From contig NZ_AVCS01000011.1 of assembly GCF_000498495.1 (NCBI RefSeq), positions 29,193 to 93,192 of the forward strand: a stretch of DNA of 64,000 nt, in the 5' to 3' direction. The notes beneath the pieces were generated by a model. It saw nothing but the letters and a program-made list of their open reading frames with translations. It searched no databases and was not told the origin of the DNA. Positions 59,220 to 64,000 of this stretch are shown here, in pieces. The stretch comes from Flavobacterium enshiense DK69 (lineage in GTDB: Bacteria > Bacteroidota > Bacteroidia > Flavobacteriales > Flavobacteriaceae). Both the position numbers and the translations under genes were made by a program. The number at the start of each line of letters is the position of its first letter. The first letter of the stretch is position 1.

Positions 59220-59543
59220 ACCGCCAACAAGGGTTTTGAGTCAGGCGGGCAGAAGTGCAAAATTCCCCCACTGGCGCGAGCATCTTGCTCGTACCCACAA
59301 TGAACAAAAAAACTATCTGCAATAATTTACTGTATTTGTAAGCAACAGAACCAAATCCCCGGCATAAGTTGGGGATTTTCATTTTACACAACCATCACGT
59401 AAGTTATTAACCTCATTTGTCGAAAACTAATTTTGAAAAGTTTTCTTATAATTTTTACTTTTGGGCAACTCGAAGATAGCGTATTCAACTTTTATCATGT
59501 AATGGTTCTGTTGTGTATGTTTTTGAGTTAGATGACATTTTTG
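59220..59543 (+). repeat. Direct repeat B and preceding palindromic end
   Basis: The ~275-base direct repeat occupies 59270-59542 and matches copy A with scattered substitutions. Before it, CGCCAACAAGGGTTTTGAG starts six bases after the serine hydrolase stop and shares AACAAGGGTTTTGAG with the other palindromic elements of this block. Copy B lacks the TATATTTG of copy A. Confidence 0.75.
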
Positions 59544-59594
59544 AAAATCCGGATAAATTATATAAGTTTAGTAATTATAATATTCTAAGAATTA

Positions 59595-60509
59595 ATGGTC
59601 TCAAAATCAAATCAATTAGAACTTCATTATTTTTTCAGTGATAATTCACACGGCTTTGATGCTCTTGTTCGAAATGAGTGCGAAAAAGAACTTCTTAATT
59701 TATATCATGACGTAGCTAAAAGTTTAGACTTTAAACTGCTTGTCCAAAGCGAACCTCCAAAAGATGGTGGTTTTATTGAGCTTTGGAAGTTTATTGGTGA
59801 TAATCCTAATCAAGTAACTTTAATTGTTAGTGCCATTGCACTTATTCTCTCAAGAATTCCTGTTGAAAATAAAAAACTAACTCAACTTCAAATTGAAAAC
59901 TTGAAATTAGATAATCAATTAAAAAAAGAAGAACTACGTGAGTTAAAGCTAAAATCAAAAAATGAAAATGAAATTGATGAAGACTTAATTAAGAAAGTGG
60001 TAGAGCTTCTTATGATAAATTATAAAATAGTTTGGCGAAGATCAAATTTCTATAGAAAAGTATCGCAGTATAAAAGAATATACAAAATATCAAATCAAAG
60101 ATTATTAGATGGAAAAGTTATTGGTAACGAACGTGAAATTCCCCAAAATGAATTTTATAATTTTGTTTTATCATCAGATGAAATTCCAAAAAATGAAATT
60201 GAAGAGGCAATCATCGATTTAATTTCTCCAGTTCTGAAATCAGGAAACTTCTATTGGAAAGGTTTTCATAACAATGAAATTATAAACTTCCAAATGACCG
60301 ATCCTAATTTTAAATTAATGGTTCAACACGGTCAAATACCTTTAAACAATAAGGTTATATTAAATACAATATTAGTTCAAGACAGAAAGATTGATGAGAA
60401 CGGTGAAATTAAAGTTACAAAATGCTCTGTTCCTTTGGTAATAAAATACTCAGTAAATGGGACAGAACACATTACTTCTGATGGTGAAGCATATTTAAGA
60501 AAAAAATAA
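59595..60509 (+). CDS. Unknown protein with membrane helix and coiled coil
   Basis: 304 residues. An N-terminal soluble part (1-70) is followed by a single hydrophobic stretch (about 75-90, VTLIVSAIALILSRI), then a strongly charged coiled coil (about 94-130, LTQLQIENLKLDNQLKKEEL). The C-terminal 170 residues look mixed alpha/beta (QKVIGNEREIPQNEFYNFVL in part, KNEIEEAIIDLISPVLKSG). No family is recognised. The gene is strongly AT-rich. An attC-like palindrome begins seven bases after its stop. Confidence 0.7.
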   Translation: MVSKSNQLELHYFFSDNSHGFDALVRNECEKELLNLYHDVAKSLDFKLLVQSEPPKDGGFIELWKFIGDNPNQVTLIVSAIALILSRIPVENKKLTQLQIENLKLDNQLKKEELRELKLKSKNENEIDEDLIKKVVELLMINYKIVWRRSNFYRKVSQYKRIYKISNQRLLDGKVIGNEREIPQNEFYNFVLSSDEIPKNEIEEAIIDLISPVLKSGNFYWKGFHNNEIINFQMTDPNFKLMVQHGQIPLNNKVILNTILVQDRKIDENGEIKVTKCSVPLVIKYSVNGTEHITSDGEAYLRKK

Positions 60510-60515
60510 AACATC

Positions 60516-60678
60516 GCCTAACAGCTGTTTTAAAAAATGGAAGCTTTAGGGATTTATCGGTAATGGTCAGTGTTTGTATTTCTTATTTTTTTTAGCTTTT
60601 TTCTTTCAGTTTTTTCGATATATTTGCATGGTCAGTTACCAAAAACCGCCGCTGCATAAAGGCTTCTGGACGTTAGAT
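60516..60678 (+). repeat. attC-like imperfect palindrome 2
   Basis: The ends match integron attC consensus: GCCTAAC (60516-60522, RYYYAAC) and GTTAGAT (60672-60678, GTTRRRY). Inside, GAAGCTTT pairs with AAGGCTTC five bases from the right end, and GGTAA pairs with TTACC nearer the centre. The left motif AACAGCTGTTTTAAA is shared in part with the other elements of the block. The left spacer is longer than in classical attC sites. Confidence 0.5.
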
Positions 60679-60747
60679 ATTTTAAAACAGCAAATTGTAA
60701 TAAGCTAAATTGTGTAAATTGCATAAAAAAGTAATTTTTAGATTTGA

Positions 60748-61407
60748 ATGAGAATAATTGTAGTTGCTGACATACATGGTGATGATGAAAAGTTTAGAAA
60801 AGCACTAAAATCTGTTTCTTTAAAGAAAACAGATAAATTAGTATTGCTTGGAGATTTAATTGATAGAGGAAAAAATTCAAAAAATGTATTAGATACTCTT
60901 TTATTATTAAAGAGTAATGGTTTTGAAAACATAATATATATTCGAGGAAATCATGAACAAATGTTGTTAGATTCAATTGAAAATGAGGACAAAGAATATA
61001 TATGGATTAAAAATGGAGGAGATAAAACTCTGAAAAGTTTCAGAGCTAATTACTCAAATCAAATTCCTGAAATTTATATAGATTTATTAAAAAGTTCTAT
61101 ATTATACTATGAACTTGAAAACTATTTTTTCGTTCATGCAGGATTAAATTTTGAATTGGAAGATCCATTAGAAGATACTCATTCATTAATGTGGATTAGA
61201 GATGTTTCTATTGATCTATATAAAAATTCTTCATTTTCTTCGAAAAAAATCATTCATGGACACACTCCTATTGAAAAAAGTAAAATTTTAGACAATTTTC
61301 AAAATAGTAATATTATCAATTTAGATAATGGAATATATCTTAAAGGAGAAGAGTTCGGAAAACTAACAATCGCAGATTTAACAAATAAAAAAATATTATT
61401 TATTTAG
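60748..61407 (+). CDS. PPP-family serine/threonine phosphatase
   Basis: 219 residues of the calcineurin-like metallophosphoesterase fold. Metal ligands are visible in order: DIHG (Asp8, His10), GDLIDRG (Asp36), GNHE (Asn68, His69), His130 in VHAG and His172 in GHTP. PPP enzymes dephosphorylate Ser/Thr. It ends one base before the start of a Ser/Thr kinase gene, so the two form a reversible phosphorylation pair. It is AT-rich and is preceded by an attC-like element. Confidence 0.9.
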   Translation: MRIIVVADIHGDDEKFRKALKSVSLKKTDKLVLLGDLIDRGKNSKNVLDTLLLLKSNGFENIIYIRGNHEQMLLDSIENEDKEYIWIKNGGDKTLKSFRANYSNQIPEIYIDLLKSSILYYELENYFFVHAGLNFELEDPLEDTHSLMWIRDVSIDLYKNSSFSSKKIIHGHTPIEKSKILDNFQNSNIINLDNGIYLKGEEFGKLTIADLTNKKILFI

Positions 61408-61408
61408 A

Positions 61409-62704
61409 ATGAATGTAGTTAAAATTATTGAACCAATAAATACTGGTGGAAATGGTATAATTGAAAAAGTGTTATGTGATGATGGGCATATTTATGCTAA
61501 AAAAACATTTTCTTTAGTTCCTAACCATAAAATATCTTCTCACGTTGTTGATAAGTGTAGAAATAGATTTATTCGAGAGATTAAAATTCAAAAACAACTT
61601 CAAAAAGAATATATTATTCCAATAATTCATTATGATTTATCAGGAAGTTTTCCTTGGTATTTAATGCCTGTTGCTGATTATGATTATGGTCATGAGATAG
61701 AACTAATCAAGAAAACCCCAAAACAACCTGATGGTTTAGGTGATATATTAAATGCTCTTGAATATCTACATAATCTGGGATATGTCCATAGAGATTTAAA
61801 ACCAGGAAATATATTATATCATGATGGTTTTTGGAAGCTATCTGATTTAGGACTTGTTACTCCTGATAAAGACATTACAGATTTATCTATAACATCATCA
61901 AATGAGTGGTCAGGTACTGTAATATATATGGCTCCTGAACAACATACAAATTTTAAGCGTGTTGATAGAAGGGCTGATATTTATTCTTTTGGTGCTATTC
62001 TTCATGATATTTATGGCAATTCTTCAAGAATCCCATTTTCAAATTTTAGTTGTTCTGGTGAAATAGGTGTTATTTTAGAAAAATGCTCAAAAAAGGAACC
62101 TAAAGACAGATTCAATAATATTGGTATTTTAAGGGATAAACTTTTATACATATTATCTAAAGGAACAACAACCTTATCTTCCACTTCCCAAGAACAAATT
62201 GATAAATTTGAAGATTTAGAAAATTTCAATTCTGAAAAATTTATTGATTTAGTCTTTTATTTAAAAGAAGAAGATTCTGATTTATATAGCATATTTAAAG
62301 AATTAAATAATGAAATTTTAGATAAACTTTATGCGGTTGATATTGATTTATTTATAGAATTCTGTTTAATATATGTTGAATGGGTTAAAAACACTTCTTT
62401 TAATTTTGATTATTGTGATGTTGTTATCAGATTAATTCAAAATATTTATAATAAAATTGACAATAATGATTTAAAAGCAAATTGCGTAATTTCAGCTGCT
62501 GAACTTGGAAGAAGTCATAATAGATGGTTTGTAATGGAGAATGTAGTCAGAATGGCAAATGCAGATATCGATGAAAATTTAGCGTTTAGAATTCAAATTG
62601 AAATTGAAGTTGAACCTCGTAATAAAAGAAATTTTGAGCTTTGTGTAAAACAAATAAATCGAAATATAAATGTATATCATAATCTTATTGCAGAAGCTTT
62701 TTAA
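61409..62704 (+). CDS. Cytoplasmic Hanks-type Ser/Thr protein kinase
   Basis: 431 residues. The kinase domain (about 5-255) has a Gly-rich loop TGGNGI, Lys31 or 32 in YAKK, HRDLKPGN (127-134), DLG (146-148) in place of DFG, and APEQ (175-178), so it appears active. No membrane helix or sensor repeat is seen; the remaining 180 residues are helical and unassigned. It is cotranscribed with the PPP phosphatase. Kinases of this kind occur in phage-defence and regulatory modules, but nothing here proves either. The gene is very AT-rich. Confidence 0.9.
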   Translation: MNVVKIIEPINTGGNGIIEKVLCDDGHIYAKKTFSLVPNHKISSHVVDKCRNRFIREIKIQKQLQKEYIIPIIHYDLSGSFPWYLMPVADYDYGHEIELIKKTPKQPDGLGDILNALEYLHNLGYVHRDLKPGNILYHDGFWKLSDLGLVTPDKDITDLSITSSNEWSGTVIYMAPEQHTNFKRVDRRADIYSFGAILHDIYGNSSRIPFSNFSCSGEIGVILEKCSKKEPKDRFNNIGILRDKLLYILSKGTTTLSSTSQEQIDKFEDLENFNSEKFIDLVFYLKEEDSDLYSIFKELNNEILDKLYAVDIDLFIEFCLIYVEWVKNTSFNFDYCDVVIRLIQNIYNKIDNNDLKANCVISAAELGRSHNRWFVMENVVRMANADIDENLAFRIQIEIEVEPRNKRNFELCVKQINRNINVYHNLIAEAF

Positions 62705-63121
62705 AAACGTCAACAGCGGTTTGACTTGCTGGTTTTGGACTTCTTTGAAAAGTTAATTTCTAAATCAAAATTTATTAATATTTGTAATGTTCCGTGATAG
62801 TAACCGCGTCAAGCCGGGGGATGTTTATCCTCGATCCCAAAGTCTCCTGAATTTGCGGCATACAACTCAAATATGAAGGATTTATACTCAAGCATAGTGA
62901 CGGCCAAATGAATCCACACCCACAAAATATAAAAAAACTACATCCCCAACGATGTAGTTTTTTTATATCCATCAGAGTTCAAAAGACGGTTAAGTAATTT
63001 GTTTTTTCACAACACTGTAGTAAAACCAAAATTAGTATCACAAAAAATGTAGTATAATTCTTCTGTTTATGATAAATTACTATTTTTGGAAATTATTAAT
63101 TTAATCAGAAAAATAGTATTT
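62705..63121. other. Intergenic stretch with palindromic end and terminator
   Basis: AACAGCGGTTTGACT lies eight bases after the kinase stop. GGTTTGAC (62718-62725) pairs with GTCAAGCC (62808-62815), forming another element of the accessory-block type. From about 62790 to 62930 the sequence is less AT-rich and has no supported gene. AAAACTACATC pairs with GATGTAGTTTT at about 62934-62961 as a bidirectional terminator. Confidence 0.6.
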
Positions 63122-63853
63122 ATGAGTTCAACTAACGAGACTGGACACGCGAAAAATATCGCTAACTTTCAAAGCCTTATCCAATTCGTTGTCGGGTACG
63201 GCGCGGCCTACAATCCGTCAAAAAACACCCTGAAAATCCCACAGCTAAACACCATCGCTACCAATTCAAACACCAAATTGGCTGATGTCATTACCAAAAA
63301 CACCGCCTTTAACAACGCCGTTAACGACAGGATCAATTCCTTCAATGGGCTAAAGACCTTATCAACAAGATTAGTCAACGCCTTAGAAACCACCAATGCT
63401 TCCAAAGAGAAAATCAAAGACGCCAAAGGATTCAACCGCAAAATGCATGGCAAAAGAGTATCAGCAATACAAACACCAACAGACCCCAATGCGCCAGCTC
63501 CAAAAACGATCAGTGCAAGCCAGCTATCTTTCGACCAACAAATCCAGCACTTTGCTGGCTTAGTCGCGATACTGCAATCCGAAGTAAGCTTCACGCCCAA
63601 TGAGGTCGAGCTGAAACTAACGGCCTTAACCGCTAAACAAGTAGATTTAGTAGCTAAGAACAACGCTGTGGCAACCGCCTATACAGCAATCAGCAATTCA
63701 AGAATCGCAAGGGACAAAACCTTATACGACGACGGAACCGGTTTGGTAGAAACTGCATTGGAAGTAAAGAAATACGTTAAATCGCTTTTCGGCCCATCAA
63801 GCCCGGAATTCGCACAGGTACAAGGCATCGAATTCAGAAAAATTAAGAAATAA
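63122..63853 (+). CDS. Unknown Ala/Asn/Thr-rich helical protein
   Basis: 243 residues from the ATG at 63122 (MSSTNETGHAKNIAN); a longer frame starts in AT-rich noncoding sequence. It is alpha-helical, rich in Ala, Asn, Thr and Lys, with no signal peptide or membrane segment and a Pro-rich linker near 136-145 (TPTDPNAPAPK). No family is recognised. Codon choice is C-rich and strikingly different from the AT-rich genes before it. A 21-bp tandem repeat follows in another frame. Confidence 0.75.
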   Translation: MSSTNETGHAKNIANFQSLIQFVVGYGAAYNPSKNTLKIPQLNTIATNSNTKLADVITKNTAFNNAVNDRINSFNGLKTLSTRLVNALETTNASKEKIKDAKGFNRKMHGKRVSAIQTPTDPNAPAPKTISASQLSFDQQIQHFAGLVAILQSEVSFTPNEVELKLTALTAKQVDLVAKNNAVATAYTAISNSRIARDKTLYDDGTGLVETALEVKKYVKSLFGPSSPEFAQVQGIEFRKIKK

Positions 63854-63894
63854 CCAATCCTCTTCTAACAAACTCCCTATTGCATCTGGATATT

Positions 63895-64000
63895 TCTAAA
63901 TCTGATTTGGAAATATCCTTACTGCGGGGAGAAATCTCCTTACTACAAAAAGAAATCTTCCTACTGCGGAGAGAAATCTCCTTACTGCGGAGAGAAATCT
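63895..64000 (+). repeat. 21-bp tandem repeat reading as leucine heptads, cut by edge
   Basis: Four 21-bp units (63916-63936, 63937-63957, 63958-63978, 63979-63999) follow one degenerate unit (63895-63915). In one frame they encode SLLRGEI, SLLQKEI, FLLRREI and SLLRREI. The frame is open from a TAA at 63844 to the window edge, but has no ATG; TTG at 63880 is the only usual start. It may be the start of a coiled-coil gene or a noncoding minisatellite. Confidence 0.75.

Noticed and set aside
62775..62972. 65-codon minus-strand frame next to the terminator at 62.9 kb
   Set aside because: It begins inside the terminator hairpin and has no recognisable domain; composition hints at a decayed gene, but I cannot name it.
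1..64000. CRISPR arrays, rRNA genes, complete insertion sequences and prophage
   Set aside because: I saw no regularly spaced short repeats, rRNA cores, transposase genes or phage structural genes in the window.

Overview
The window looks like a chromosomal segment of a Flavobacterium-like member of the Bacteroidota. The evidence is low G+C, many signal peptides ending in Q, SpII lipoproteins, secreted proteins with type IX secretion (T9SS) C-terminal domains, no Shine-Dalgarno ribosome sites, and many -7 boxes of the form TAnnTTTG. Genus-level assignment is inference from gene content.

Layout. 1-2.7 kb: two DUF3857/transglutaminase-like secreted proteins, the first cut by the window edge. 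2.7-5.2 kb: divergent cluster of YceI-like protein, mono-haem cytochrome lipoprotein, OB-fold protein and DUF5777 protein. 5.2-9.6 kb: thioesterase, small membrane proteins, RmuC, and a secreted seven-repeat RCC1-like propeller. 9.6-10.4 kb: a gene-free stretch holding two tandem related small RNA genes with matching promoters, covarying stems, a conserved hairpin loop and terminators; this is the best candidate for something undescribed. 10.4-16.6 kb: copper island with an HMA-AraC regulator, CopA P-type ATPase, CopZ-like chaperone, DUF3347 protein and a multicopper oxidase fused to a CopB-like C-terminus. 16.6-23.8 kb: histidine kinase, VOC and SRPBCC genes, RluE-like synthase, TrmL, acyltransferase, membrane protein, dienelactone hydrolase.

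23.9-39.8 kb is a cobalamin region. It has an ABC importer, CobU, a DUF71 ATP-pyrophosphatase, a BluB-CobT fusion, CobS and CobC. Two cobalamin riboswitches follow. The first precedes an unknown ORF, a T9SS beta-propeller and a second surface protein; the second precedes a BtuB-type receptor and a propeller lipoprotein. Together they give surface capture, outer- and inner-membrane transport, and rebuilding of the lower ligand. No corrin-ring synthesis genes are present, so this is salvage.

39.9-42 kb: ECF sigma/anti-sigma operon with two DUF4252 proteins. 42-55.5 kb is mostly housekeeping: SLC13 transporter, tRNA-Leu and two identical tRNA-Lys, aroK, Hsp15-like protein, FKBP lipoprotein, split transketolase, tgt, LptF/G-like permease, EamA transporter, accA, dnaB.

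55.6-64 kb is accessory. Unrelated, mostly AT-rich genes (TSUP transporter, small unknowns, a serine hydrolase between two ~275-bp direct repeats, a membrane-anchored unknown, a PPP phosphatase/Hanks kinase pair) are interspersed with imperfect palindromes that begin with a shared AACARSNGTTTTGA-like motif just after stop codons. The right edge holds a compositionally different gene and a 21-bp tandem repeat that reads as leucine-rich heptads.
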